55,546 nt of DNA from a marine group bacterium Sva0996 bin134 (GCA_002239105.1 MPNQ01000019.1:1-55546), one strand, 5' to 3'. Shown: positions 40,866 to 49,444, numbered from the stretch's first letter. The notes: a model not told the origin generated them from the sequence alone. Numbers and translations: made by a program.

Positions 40866-41645
40866 CTATTGCCACTTGTACTCGGGGTCGCGCTTCTCCC
40901 TAAAGGCGCGGCGGGCTTCTCGGGAGTCGTCGTAGCGCATCAGGCGGGTTGTGTAGTCCTGCTCGGTCCGGTAGCCCTCCCGCAGCGGCAGGTTCTCGAT
41001 CCGGTTCATCGACTCCTTGGCCATGCGAAGGGCGATCGGGCTCTTGGTGGCCAGCTCTCGGGCCAGGTCCAGCGCGGTGTCCATGAGTTTCTCAGGTGCG
41101 GTCACCTCTCGAACGGCGCCGATGCGGTACATCTCATGCGCCGACACCTGCTCGCCGGTGAAGAACATCTCCCGGGCCTTGTGGCGACCCATCATCGACG
41201 AGAGGTGCGCGCTGGCCCCCAGGAGCCCGACGTTGATCTCCGGCGTGCTGAAGGTGGCGTTCTCGGAGGCCACCAGCATGTCGCAGCAGGCGGCATAGGC
41301 CAGACCCGCGCCCAGGGCATAGCCGTTGATGGCCCCGATTACCGGGACTGCGCAGTCGATGATGGCCCACATGGCCTCTCGAGCCACCAGACCTGGGTCG
41401 GTCAGCTCCGTGGGGGGACGCTGGTCGCGGGGCTCAGCGCCTGAAGTCTTCAGATCGACGCCCGCGACAAATGACTTGTCACCCGCACCGGTGAAGATGG
41501 CAACCCGCACGTCTCGGTCGTCGCCCAGCGTGGTGAACACGTCTCGGATCTCGGCCATGGTGGCGGTGGTTACCGCATTGACGGGTGGTCGGTCGATGGT
41601 GACGGTGACGACGTGGTCGCGTTTTTCTACGTGGATGTCGGGCAC
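40866..41645 (-). CDS. Enoyl-CoA hydratase/isomerase family protein
   Basis: A 259-residue crotonase-fold enzyme. The oxyanion-hole segments are KSFVAGVDLK and GYALGAGLAYAA; the Glu in TPEINVGL occupies the first catalytic position, while the second catalytic Glu region reads GLLGASAHL, so the exact reaction (hydratase, isomerase or hydrolase) is uncertain. It acts in CoA-thioester degradation. It is preceded by the CYP125-like gene's promoter region on the same strand but has its own 70-bp upstream gap after the P450 stop. Confidence 0.87.
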   Translation of the reverse strand: MPDIHVEKRDHVVTVTIDRPPVNAVTTATMAEIRDVFTTLGDDRDVRVAIFTGAGDKSFVAGVDLKTSGAEPRDQRPPTELTDPGLVAREAMWAIIDCAVPVIGAINGYALGAGLAYAACCDMLVASENATFSTPEINVGLLGASAHLSSMMGRHKAREMFFTGEQVSAHEMYRIGAVREVTAPEKLMDTALDLARELATKSPIALRMAKESMNRIENLPLREGYRTEQDYTTRLMRYDDSREARRAFREKRDPEYKWQ

Positions 41646-41715
41646 TGATCAACTCCCTCGCCAGTTTCATTGCCGAATTCGGCCCCCACAGTATCGGGGA
41701 AAGGGAATCTGAGAG

Positions 41716-42996
41716 CTAGGCGGCTTCGGCGCTGGCCACGGGGCCGTAACGCACCGGGAGGTGCTTGATGCCGTTGACAAGGAGGTCGCGCAGCCGTTCG
41801 GGCGGGCCGATCACCTCAATCTCCGGCAGCCGATTCATAAGCGCCCCGAACAGAACCTTCAACTCCAGTTTGGCCAGGTGCGAGCCCAGGCAATAGTGGG
41901 CGCCGCCCCCGCCGAAGGCCAGATGGGGGTTGGGGGAACGGGTGATGTCGAAGCGGTGGGGGTCGTCGAACACCTTGGGGTCTCGGTTGGCGGCCCCGTA
42001 CCACAGGGCCACCTTGTCTCCGGCTCGAATCTTCGCCCCGCCCAATTCGAGGTCTTCAACTGCGGTGCGGCGGAAGTACCGCACCGGGGTGCTGAATCTG
42101 ATGATCTCGTCCACTGCGGTGGAGAGATGCTCGGGATGGCGGCGGAGCAGCTCCCACTGGTCGGGGAAGTTGTGGAAGGCCAACAGGCCGTGGGTAATGG
42201 CGTTTCGGGTGGTCTCGTTGCCGGCGATGATGAGCAGGGTGAAGAACAGCGAGATCTCCAAGTCGTTGAGCTCGGTCACCGTCCCGTCGGCCATGGTCAC
42301 CTTGGCCTCCGCGAGATCCGTCATCAGGTCGTCGCGGGGACAGCGCCGCTTCTCCTCGGTGAGCTCCTGGGCGTAGATGGTCATGTTGAAGGCGTCCATC
42401 GGCCCGTTTAGCGGCGAGTGAGGATCGTCGAGGTCCTGGAATTCGGGATCGAAACGACCAATGGCGCAGTTGGTCCAGTCATACAACTTGTGGCGGTCCT
42501 CCAAGGGGACGCCAACCATGTCGGCAATGGCCATCAGGGGCAGTTCAGCGGCCAAGTCGACCACAAAGTCGCCCTCGGTGCGACCGTCCAACGCATCGAT
42601 GATGTGGTGGCTGCGGATGCGGAGGCTCTCCTCTAGCTTTCGCACCATCCGGGGGGTGAATCCCCTGCTGACTAGCTTCCGGTAGCGGGTGTGGTCGGGG
42701 GGGTCGGTCATGATCATCATGATCCCGGGGCCCAATTCGACGTCGGGGAGAGTGATCCCACCGGTGCCGTCGCGGCCTGGCCCGGTCTGATGGGACAACA
42801 GAGCGCCCATCCGGTGGGCCTGGGTTACAAGTTCGTGAGAAGTGACGAGCCAGAAGGACTCCTCATTGGCGGTCTCGGGGTGAAGCCAGATGGGAGCGTG
42901 GGCCCGAAGCTGGTCATAGAGCTCGTAGGGTTCGGCCACCGCGTACATGTCCATGTCGGTGAAGTCGATCTTTGTGGCTAATGTGGGGGGCGACAT
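41716..42996 (-). CDS. Cytochrome P450, CYP125/CYP142-like
   Basis: A 426-residue P450. The I-helix IIAGNETTRNAITHG, K-helix DEIIRFSTPV, the segment YFRRTAVEDLELGG, the haem motif FGGGGAHYC369LGSHLAK and the tail LLVNGIKHLPVRY strongly recall the mycobacterial CYP125 family, which oxidises the sterol side chain at C26/27. A sterol or other branched alkyl side chain is therefore a good substrate guess. ATG 42996 has AAGGAGAAG 7 nt upstream; the longer frame from 43035 has no ribosome site. It diverges from the TetR gene and is probably controlled by it through the palindrome at 43015-43029. Confidence 0.88.
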   Translation of the reverse strand: MSPPTLATKIDFTDMDMYAVAEPYELYDQLRAHAPIWLHPETANEESFWLVTSHELVTQAHRMGALLSHQTGPGRDGTGGITLPDVELGPGIMMIMTDPPDHTRYRKLVSRGFTPRMVRKLEESLRIRSHHIIDALDGRTEGDFVVDLAAELPLMAIADMVGVPLEDRHKLYDWTNCAIGRFDPEFQDLDDPHSPLNGPMDAFNMTIYAQELTEEKRRCPRDDLMTDLAEAKVTMADGTVTELNDLEISLFFTLLIIAGNETTRNAITHGLLAFHNFPDQWELLRRHPEHLSTAVDEIIRFSTPVRYFRRTAVEDLELGGAKIRAGDKVALWYGAANRDPKVFDDPHRFDITRSPNPHLAFGGGGAHYCLGSHLAKLELKVLFGALMNRLPEIEVIGPPERLRDLLVNGIKHLPVRYGPVASAEAA

Positions 42997-43014
42997 AACC
43001 CGCTTCTCCTTGAT

Positions 43015-43029
43015 GAGAATATAATTCTC
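43015..43029. promoter_or_regulatory. TetR operator overlapping a consensus -10 box
   Basis: GAGAATATAATTCTC is a perfect palindrome (6-3-6) in the 66-bp space between the P450 and TetR genes. It contains the perfect -10 hexamer TATAAT (43020-43025) reading toward tetR, and lies just upstream of the P450 ribosome site. A bound dimer would block both genes. Confidence 0.65.
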
Positions 43030-43161
43030 GCACAAGAGAACTTAAATATCAACTATGAGAATATGAAAGACGACACTGAAAACGCAGGTATCAGCATTGA
43101 GAACGAAGAAACCGAAGTTGAGAACACAGATAACCAGGTAGAGAACGCAGATTCCGAGCTG
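43015..43161 (+). repeat. Seven 21-bp units spanning promoter and start of TetR gene
   Basis: GAGAAT or GAGAAC occurs at 43015, 43036, 43057, 43099, 43120 and 43141, and the variant GAAAAC at 43078: seven sites at an exact 21-bp spacing. Three lie before or across the ATG (43063) and four are in the coding region, all in the same frame, so each codes Glu-Asn at the start of a heptad (lys in place of none; the fourth reads Glu-Asn as GAA-AAC). 21 bp equals both seven codons and two helical turns of DNA. Confidence 0.75.
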
Positions 43162-43812
43162 TCTGCGCTCAGTTCCTGGGAGCAGCGCATGCTGGAGCGG
43201 TCGCTGGACAGCGCCCGAGTCCAGGCCTTGGCTCGCAGCGGTGAGTTCGTACACGCCGCGTTGGCCTTGCTTGAAGAGGAAGGTTCGGTGGAGTTCACCG
43301 TGCAAGATGTGGTGCAGCGCTCGGGAGGCTCGCTCCGGCGCTTCTACCAGCTGTTCTCCTCCAAGGACGACCTCGTTTTGGCCCTATTCGAGGAGCTGAT
43401 CACCCAGCTTGTGGAGCACGTTCCCGCCACCGTTGACGCTGGAGCCCCTCCGCTGGTCAGGCTGGAGATTTGCGTGCGGACATTGTGGGACTTTATTAGA
43501 GGCCAAGATGCGCCTCCGGCAAAGATTGTCCGCTCCATGGCCGCTTTGCACAACCAATTGGCTGCCAGCAGGCCCGATGGCCTGCGACTGGCCTGGGATC
43601 CATTGCGGCAGCTCATCTCCGGCATCATCGCCGATGGAGCGGCCGACGGATCTATCCGATCGGACATCGAAGTGGAAGAACTGGCCGATCTCTTCTTCGA
43701 CGTCTCGCTGGCCGCCCATCTCTTCGCCATTGGTCGAATCGGCTCAACGCACGCCCGGTTTGATGGGTTGTGGCGCTTTTGCCTGGGCGCGCTCCGACCG
43801 CCCCTTGAGTAG
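43063..43812 (+). CDS. TetR-family transcriptional regulator
   Basis: A 249-residue TetR-type repressor. The helix-turn-helix is FTVQDVVQRSGGSLRRFYQLFSSKDDLV read in two parts (about residues 78-105), followed by a helical ligand-binding domain with VEELADLFFDVSLAAHLFA near the end. Ahead of it is an unusual ~40-residue acidic tail made of heptads beginning Glu-Asn (ENAGISI, ENEETEV, ENTDNQV, ENADSEL). The tail is encoded by the 21-bp repeat and is less GC-rich than the rest. It probably represses the divergent CYP125-like gene and itself. It ends 5 bp before the convergent OYE-like gene. Confidence 0.87.
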   Translation: MKDDTENAGISIENEETEVENTDNQVENADSELSALSSWEQRMLERSLDSARVQALARSGEFVHAALALLEEEGSVEFTVQDVVQRSGGSLRRFYQLFSSKDDLVLALFEELITQLVEHVPATVDAGAPPLVRLEICVRTLWDFIRGQDAPPAKIVRSMAALHNQLAASRPDGLRLAWDPLRQLISGIIADGAADGSIRSDIEVEELADLFFDVSLAAHLFAIGRIGSTHARFDGLWRFCLGALRPPLE

Positions 43813-43817
43813 AGCAT

Positions 43818-45230
43818 TCAGCGCAGTCGAGCTTTGGCCTCCTTCTTGAACGCCGCGAGCTGGATTCGTTCTTCTCGCTGGTTGTAGAAGTCGTCTAGCG
43901 GGTAACAACCCGAGATCAAGCCGCTGCGGGGGGCGGTAGTGCAATCGGAGAACGTGCGGCAGATGAGGCGCCGGTCGAGCTCCCTCCCGGCCAGCACGTC
44001 GGCGGGCATGTGAGGATACGAAAGGACCATGCGGCCCAGCCCGACAGCGTCGGCTGTGCCCCGGGCCACCAAGGCTTGGCCCACGTTGGGCAGCCATTCT
44101 TGGAGATACGACAAGCCGGCACCCACCACCCGCATCTCGGGGTGCTGCTGGGAGATTTCGTCGGTGGCCGCGATCAGGCGGGCCACTCCAACCAGGGGGT
44201 CTTCGGGTGGTTGGTAGCCATCGGAGGGGGGGAAGTAGGCGGGTCGTTGGATGTGGGGCACGTAGTACGGGCTGCCTGCGGTGGCGCACACCAGCCCGAC
44301 GCCCAGATCGCCCAGCATCTCCAGCAACCGATGGGCTTCGGCGAGGTCGACGCCCACTCCCGACCCGTCGCCCCCGAAGGCCAAGCGGTAGGGGCCGGGG
44401 GCCTCGGGAACTCCGACGCCGCCTTCGCCGGCGGTGTGGGGAATGAAGTCGAACAGCGACAGTCGCACTGCTACCCCAAGTTCTGGGGACTGCTGGCGGA
44501 TCCGCTCGATGATCGACCTCAAAAAGAGGGTCCGACCTTCCAGATCTCCGCCGAAAGGGCCGGGGCGATCGACCGCCGAAAGGAACTCGTGGCCCAGATA
44601 GCCGTGGCAGGCCTTGATGTCCACGAAATCGAACCCGGCCTGGCGAGCCAGCACCGCCCGCTCGACGAACTGCTCTACCAGCTCTTCCAGCTCGTCGTCG
44701 GAGAGCACTTCGGCTGGCCCTGAACCGGACCTGGCATCCAGCAGCGGGTGTTCGTACGCCGTCTTGGGGGCCGGTCCGGCGGCGGTGGGTCGGGCATAGC
44801 GGCCAGAGTGGGTGAGCTGGAGCACCGTCACCTGTGCCGGGTCTAGTCGATTTCGCAGCGCGGCGAAGTCTTCAACGGTGGTCTCGTCCAGCACTAACTG
44901 GTTGGGGTTGGCCCGGCCGTCCGGTCGAATCGCGGTGGCCTCACCCCATACCAGCCCGGCTCCGCTGGCCGCGAATCGGTCCCACCGACGCCGGACCAGG
45001 TCGGACGGCCGCCCGCCGGTCTCTCCGTCCCAGCCCTCCATGGGGAGCACGGCCCATCGGTTGGGCGCGGTCATGGTCCCGGCTGAGCCGTCGGTAATCT
45101 CCATCGGCTGAGCCAGTACCCCGGCGGGGTCCACCTCGTCGTCGAGCGGGATCTCCACACCGAGATCCCCTAGGTAGTCGCCCAGCGCGGCCACACTGGT
45201 CACGTTCTTCACCTGCTTGAACCGGGGCAT
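43818..45230 (-). CDS. Old Yellow Enzyme-like NADH:flavin oxidoreductase
   Basis: A 470-residue FMN TIM-barrel enzyme. Blocks include NRWAVLPMEGWDG, VLQLTHSGRYARP, the catalytic-loop relative DIKACHGYLGHEFLS and GLGRMVLSYP. The C-terminal segment with several Cys (ICRTFSDCTTAPRSGLISGC) is longer than in simple OYE and resembles the start of the iron-sulfur part of 2,4-dienoyl-CoA reductase-type members, but the rest of that domain is absent. It likely reduces an activated C=C bond. It starts 3 bp after the DapA-like gene and closes a four-gene operon with two sulfatases. Confidence 0.83.
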   Translation of the reverse strand: MPRFKQVKNVTSVAALGDYLGDLGVEIPLDDEVDPAGVLAQPMEITDGSAGTMTAPNRWAVLPMEGWDGETGGRPSDLVRRRWDRFAASGAGLVWGEATAIRPDGRANPNQLVLDETTVEDFAALRNRLDPAQVTVLQLTHSGRYARPTAAGPAPKTAYEHPLLDARSGSGPAEVLSDDELEELVEQFVERAVLARQAGFDFVDIKACHGYLGHEFLSAVDRPGPFGGDLEGRTLFLRSIIERIRQQSPELGVAVRLSLFDFIPHTAGEGGVGVPEAPGPYRLAFGGDGSGVGVDLAEAHRLLEMLGDLGVGLVCATAGSPYYVPHIQRPAYFPPSDGYQPPEDPLVGVARLIAATDEISQQHPEMRVVGAGLSYLQEWLPNVGQALVARGTADAVGLGRMVLSYPHMPADVLAGRELDRRLICRTFSDCTTAPRSGLISGCYPLDDFYNQREERIQLAAFKKEAKARLR

Positions 45231-45233
45231 CGG

Positions 45234-46148
45234 CTACAGCACTCCCAGCCGTTCGCCGACGTCGCGCAGGATGGCTTGGTCGCTGTCGGGGCGAGTGGGC
45301 GCGCCAATGGGCACTGCCGGGCTCTCAGCCCAGCCCCGCATTTGCAAGAACGTGGCCGCGCTGTGGCGGTAGGCCGGCACTGGTGGGCGGAATGTGAGGT
45401 GGCCCAGGTATTGGAGAACGTCGTTGAGCTGGTGGAAGCCGGGATCGCCTGCGGCCCACAGGCGGTCGCGCTCGGCGAACTTGTCGGGCGCGAAGGTGGA
45501 GAGGCCCAGCAGGTAGTCGGAGCCGTACATCACCATGTCGATGGCCAGGTCGTTGCCGGTCAGTACCATGAAATCGGGGCGCACCTCGTTGCGGAGCGCC
45601 AACCGATCCCATTCCAGCCCCCGGTCGAGCGACGAGTGCTTGGCGCCGATGCACTGGGGGATGTCCAGCAGCCCCCGGTAAGTGTCCAGCGACACGATAC
45701 GGCCATAGGGCACGAACATGGGTCCGAGCTCGAACCCGATGAACCGGTCAATGTGGTTGGCCAGCCGACCGTGGGCATCGAGCCAGGCGGCGTCTCCGTG
45801 GTCGTTCAGCCCATGCGACGGGAATACCACCGGTATGCCGCCCCGGGCGGTGATCTCGGAGGCGGCCCGCCGGCAGGCGTCCAGGTCGAACGCCGCCCCC
45901 GGCTGGTCGGCGGTGAATGCCCCGGCCACGAAATCGCCATCGGTGATGGCCGCGGCCCGGTCGAGCACCTGCACCCGGGTGGCGGCATCGATCAGCTGGA
46001 CGTAGCCGGTGTCCATGTTCACCGCCGGGGTGAGCCCGGCTTGGTAGGTGCGGGCAATGTGGGCATCCAGCGAGGACCAGTCCACCGTGGTCGGGTCGAG
46101 ATGGGGCAACAGGATGGCCGACATCCCGGTGATGGTTCGACCGGGCAT
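45234..46148 (-). CDS. DapA/NAL-family class I aldolase-like protein
   Basis: A 304-residue TIM-barrel protein of the dihydrodipicolinate synthase/N-acetylneuraminate lyase family. The Schiff-base Lys is K170 in CIGAKHSSLDRG, and the N-terminal substrate region is TPAVNMDTGYVQLID. Such enzymes split or join pyruvate or other 2-oxo acids with aldehydes; the substrate is unknown. ATG 46148 is preferred; a TTG at 46160 overlapping the sulfatase stop is possible. It sits between a sulfatase and the OYE-like gene in one operon. Confidence 0.82.
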   Translation of the reverse strand: MPGRTITGMSAILLPHLDPTTVDWSSLDAHIARTYQAGLTPAVNMDTGYVQLIDAATRVQVLDRAAAITDGDFVAGAFTADQPGAAFDLDACRRAASEITARGGIPVVFPSHGLNDHGDAAWLDAHGRLANHIDRFIGFELGPMFVPYGRIVSLDTYRGLLDIPQCIGAKHSSLDRGLEWDRLALRNEVRPDFMVLTGNDLAIDMVMYGSDYLLGLSTFAPDKFAERDRLWAAGDPGFHQLNDVLQYLGHLTFRPPVPAYRHSAATFLQMRGWAESPAVPIGAPTRPDSDQAILRDVGERLGVL

Positions 46149-46156
46149 TACCGGCG

Positions 46157-47680
46157 TCAATTGTCGACCCCGAGGCTCTCAAGCACGTCTTTGGGGATCC
46201 CCGAGAGGCCGGTGGAAGTCTGGTCGCCCGAATGGCGCTCTCGAAGTACCGCCGCGGCTTCGGATCGACCTGTCGAATCGAGGCGCTCCAGATACTCGGG
46301 CAGGTGGCCTTGGCAGTGGAAGGGGCCGCCTTCTTCCATGACGATCTCCAACGGGTCTATGGGGCTGTAGCTGCGGCTCATCTGGTCGTCGGTCCACGAA
46401 AGGAGACGGTCGCGGCCGTCTTCCAGCAGCGAGGTGGCCTGATCGGCCAGATCGGTCGTCTGGTGGGGGTCGGCGCCGATGTCGAAAAGCATTTCCTTGT
46501 TCCAGGCGGCGTGGTAGCCGTCGTGCCACGTCCGCAGGTAGAGGTGGTCGTCCCAGCGGACGCCCCGCTGCACCGACCACGCCCCCTGCGACAGCACGAG
46601 GAACTCCCGCCCGCCGTGGTCGCCGGTGCGAATGTCGTCGGCCACCGACTTGCCGTCCCACAAGAAGGGTACGTCGATGCCGGCCAGATCCACGATGGTG
46701 GCGCCCACATCCAGGTGGTAGAGCAGCCCCTCGTGCACCTGGGGCTCGAGCCCGGGCCAGCGCAGTACCGAGGGGATGTGGCAGGTGCTCTCGTCGGCCC
46801 CCTGGTGGTCGGCGTACACGCCCAGTTCGCCGAAGGCCTCGCCATGGTCGGAGGAGACCAAGATGGCGGTATCGTCCAGCACGCCTTGGTCGGCAAGTTT
46901 GTTCATCAGTGTGCCCACCGCGTCGTCGGCGTAGCGGATGCCGGTGTCGTAGCCGTCGAAGGTCTGCTTGACCTCGTCCATGGTCGACAGGTTCCACGGC
47001 TGGCGGGGCGGGGGAGGACCCCACTCATCAGGCTTGAACCCCCAGGGTTCTTGAGCCGAGTGGGGGCCGGCCAGGGTCCAGTTGTGGGCTCGCACTTCCT
47101 CGGTGTGCCAGGCCGGCGCGGGATCGCTTTCGAACGGATTCCCGAAGTCGTCCGGTGTGTTGTAGGGGGTGTGGGGATCCCACAGGTGGACGTGGAAGAA
47201 CCAGTCTTCTTGAGCGGCGTTGTCGTCCAGCCAGCGCAGTGCTCCGGGCAGCACTTGGTCGGCCCTCTCGCCTCCGAATCCCCGCATGAGGTTCATGTTC
47301 TCCATGAATCCACTGGTCCACCAGGAAGCTGAGTGGCGGAACGGGAAGCTGGACACCGAAGCGGTGTGGTAGCCCGACCAGTAGAAGCGCGACGCCCAAG
47401 AGTTGGCCGCGATCGAGGAGAAGAAACTGCGATCGGCACCCTGGGGCCGAAGGTCGGCGGCCATGCCCCCGTGGTTGGCCACCCCGTTGCGGATCCCGAA
47501 CATGCCGGTAATCAGTGCGGTGCGGCTGGGTAGGCAGGGAACATCGGACGCATAGACGTTGGAGAACTGCACGCCCTCGGCCGCCAGGGTGTCGATGTTG
47601 GGAGTGGTGTTGCGGTGGTACCCGGCGCATCCCAGATGATCGGCCCGGAGGGTGTCGATATCGATATAGAGGATCCGCAT
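46157..47680 (-). CDS. Type I sulfatase
   Basis: A 507-residue sulfatase. The first metal site is MRILYIDIDTLRADHLG, the formylglycine motif C49-L-P-S-R (SDVPCLPSRTALITG), and the second metal site LVSSDHGEAFGELG. No signal peptide. ATG 47680 is preferred to 47704 because the conserved first strand starts here and AAAGGAC lies upstream. The C-terminal part has FDIGADPHQTTDLA, common in this family. It lies 47 bp after another sulfatase and 8 bp before the DapA-like gene. The two neighbouring sulfatases differ enough to suggest different sulfate esters. Confidence 0.9.
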   Translation of the reverse strand: MRILYIDIDTLRADHLGCAGYHRNTTPNIDTLAAEGVQFSNVYASDVPCLPSRTALITGMFGIRNGVANHGGMAADLRPQGADRSFFSSIAANSWASRFYWSGYHTASVSSFPFRHSASWWTSGFMENMNLMRGFGGERADQVLPGALRWLDDNAAQEDWFFHVHLWDPHTPYNTPDDFGNPFESDPAPAWHTEEVRAHNWTLAGPHSAQEPWGFKPDEWGPPPPRQPWNLSTMDEVKQTFDGYDTGIRYADDAVGTLMNKLADQGVLDDTAILVSSDHGEAFGELGVYADHQGADESTCHIPSVLRWPGLEPQVHEGLLYHLDVGATIVDLAGIDVPFLWDGKSVADDIRTGDHGGREFLVLSQGAWSVQRGVRWDDHLYLRTWHDGYHAAWNKEMLFDIGADPHQTTDLADQATSLLEDGRDRLLSWTDDQMSRSYSPIDPLEIVMEEGGPFHCQGHLPEYLERLDSTGRSEAAAVLRERHSGDQTSTGLSGIPKDVLESLGVDN

Positions 47681-47727
47681 CGGGAGCGTCCTTTCCAAAG
47701 GCACTTCCAGTATGGGCGCTCGGCGGC

Positions 47728-49410
47728 CTAGTCGTCTGATTCAACGATGAACGTGGCCACCGACTCTGGGCTTCGCTGGTAGCCGATGCGGTGGGCGAAG
47801 GCCCGGATGCGGGTCTTGCCGACAGGAAGCCGCAACGGCTGGTGGTACAGCAGTCGGCGCGGGGGGTCGCCAGCTTGGGGATTGTGGCCCAGCGCGGCGG
47901 AAAACTGCTCGTCGAGATCGGCGGGCGCATCGGGCAGGGGGTCGTCTTCCAATGTGTAGCCAATGGACGCCCCTTGGGTGCTGCATTGCATCTGGAGGAC
48001 CACCGGGCCTGTGAACGTCCCGCCCTCGGGGCTGGCTTCAGTGCCATGGTGATCGCCGCCCACCACGATGAACTTGGGAGCGTCGGTGACGGGCTGCACT
48101 CCTCCCGGCCACATCTGGGCCACCATCACGTCCTCGGGCACCATGCCCAGATCACCAACTTCGAGTTGCCATTGCTCCAGGGCAGCTCGGTGGCGGTCCA
48201 GCACCTCTCGGTAGGCCGGGTCGCCGGCCAAGTTCTCGACCTCATGGGGGTCGGCCTCGGTGTCGTACAGCTCCTCGGCCGGTCGCTTGTCAGCCATGGC
48301 CCGCGCGGGCGGTCCTTCCAGCTCGCCGGCCGCATACAGCCGCCACATCTCCTGCATGATCGGGTGGCTGTTCCGAAACGAGTTCCACATCATGTAGGGC
48401 CGGGCGGGGTCGTAGTGGCGGATGTACTTGAACCGCTGGTCCCGGCTGGCTCGCACGGTGTCGTACATCTCGTCGTAGCGATCCCGGGAGATGAAGACGT
48501 AGTCGCGCCCCCCGTGGGCATCGGAGCCGAGGAATGGCCGCCCTTGGAGGTTGCGGGGCACCTCCACTCCGCAGATCGACAGCACCGTCGGTCCTAGGTC
48601 CATGGTGCTCACCAACTCGTCACTGATTGTTCCCGGCTCGATGACCCCGGGCCAGCGGACGATGAGGGGGCTGTGGATGCCGCTGTCGTAGGGCCACCGC
48701 TTGCCTCGGGGCAAGGGGCCGTGGTCGGTCCACACGAACACCGCGGTGGAGTCGGCCAGCCCGTCCTCTTCGAGTTCGCCAAGCAGGTTGCCCAGCAGCC
48801 GGTCGCAGTGCTCGATGGCGGTGTACACCTGGGCCAGCGACTGCCGCACCTTGGGGGTGTCGGGGAAGTAGGGCGGCACTTCGATGGAATCGAGGTCGAT
48901 GTCGTTGTCGCCGAAGAAGCTTCCCTCCCATCCCGCAATTTCATGAGTCTCATCCAGGTTGAACACCGAGAAGAACGGCTGGTCGGGGTCGGGCCGGTCG
49001 CGCCAGTGGCCCCCCGGCAAGTCCCAAGTGGTGATGGGCGGGATGAACTGGTAGTCGGTCTTGTTGCGGTTGGTGCAGAAGTAGCCGGCCGCCCGCAGGT
49101 ATTCGGGGAAGCAGCGCACGTAGTGGGGGACCACCGCCTCATAGCGGGGAATGCCCTTGCCGCCGTGATGCGGACCGCAGTTGGTGCGCATGTGGTGGGT
49201 GCCCAGCGTCACCGGGTGCATACCGGTGATCACCGAGCTGCGCGACGGGGCGCACACCGGCGCGGTGGTGAATGCCTTGGTCCACAGGCCACCCTCGGAG
49301 GCCAGCCGGTCGAGGTAGGGGGTGCGGGCCACCGGGTCGCCGTAGCAGCCGAAGCGCGGTGAGCAGTCCTCGAACGACACCCACAAGATGTTGGGGCGCT
49401 CGTTGGTCAT
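47728..49410 (-). CDS. Type I sulfatase (sulfohydrolase-like)
   Basis: A 560-residue sulfatase. It has NILWVSFEDCSP as first metal strand, the formylglycine motif C53-A-P-S-R (TAPVCAPSRSSVITG) and FVWTDHGPLPRGKRW as second metal site, which resembles the N-sulfoglucosamine sulfohydrolase subgroup. The C-terminal ~130 residues (GVQPVTDAPKFIVVGG to the end) form an additional beta-rich region, with GASIGYTLEDD and GKTRIRAFAHRIGY resembling a chitobiase-like or Ig-like accessory module. It is first in the operon sulfatase-sulfatase-DapA-OYE and diverges from the gene at 49458. Confidence 0.88.
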   Translation of the reverse strand: MTNERPNILWVSFEDCSPRFGCYGDPVARTPYLDRLASEGGLWTKAFTTAPVCAPSRSSVITGMHPVTLGTHHMRTNCGPHHGGKGIPRYEAVVPHYVRCFPEYLRAAGYFCTNRNKTDYQFIPPITTWDLPGGHWRDRPDPDQPFFSVFNLDETHEIAGWEGSFFGDNDIDLDSIEVPPYFPDTPKVRQSLAQVYTAIEHCDRLLGNLLGELEEDGLADSTAVFVWTDHGPLPRGKRWPYDSGIHSPLIVRWPGVIEPGTISDELVSTMDLGPTVLSICGVEVPRNLQGRPFLGSDAHGGRDYVFISRDRYDEMYDTVRASRDQRFKYIRHYDPARPYMMWNSFRNSHPIMQEMWRLYAAGELEGPPARAMADKRPAEELYDTEADPHEVENLAGDPAYREVLDRHRAALEQWQLEVGDLGMVPEDVMVAQMWPGGVQPVTDAPKFIVVGGDHHGTEASPEGGTFTGPVVLQMQCSTQGASIGYTLEDDPLPDAPADLDEQFSAALGHNPQAGDPPRRLLYHQPLRLPVGKTRIRAFAHRIGYQRSPESVATFIVESDD

Positions 49411-49444
49411 GGCTTCCTCTGGCTATTCATGGCCTTGATTTTGG

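Noticed and set aside
41716..43035. Longer P450 start at 43035
   Set aside because: The added residues are encoded by the operator/repeat region, and the ATG at 42996 has a strong AAGGAGAAG ribosome site.
43015..43161. CRISPR array
   Set aside because: Only six bases per 21-bp unit are conserved, there are no 30-bp-class repeats or spacers, no cas genes, and most units are coding.
46157..46160. TTG start for the DapA-like gene overlapping the sulfatase stop
   Set aside because: An ATG four codons later (46148) precedes the natural N-terminus equally well; TTG is possible but less likely.
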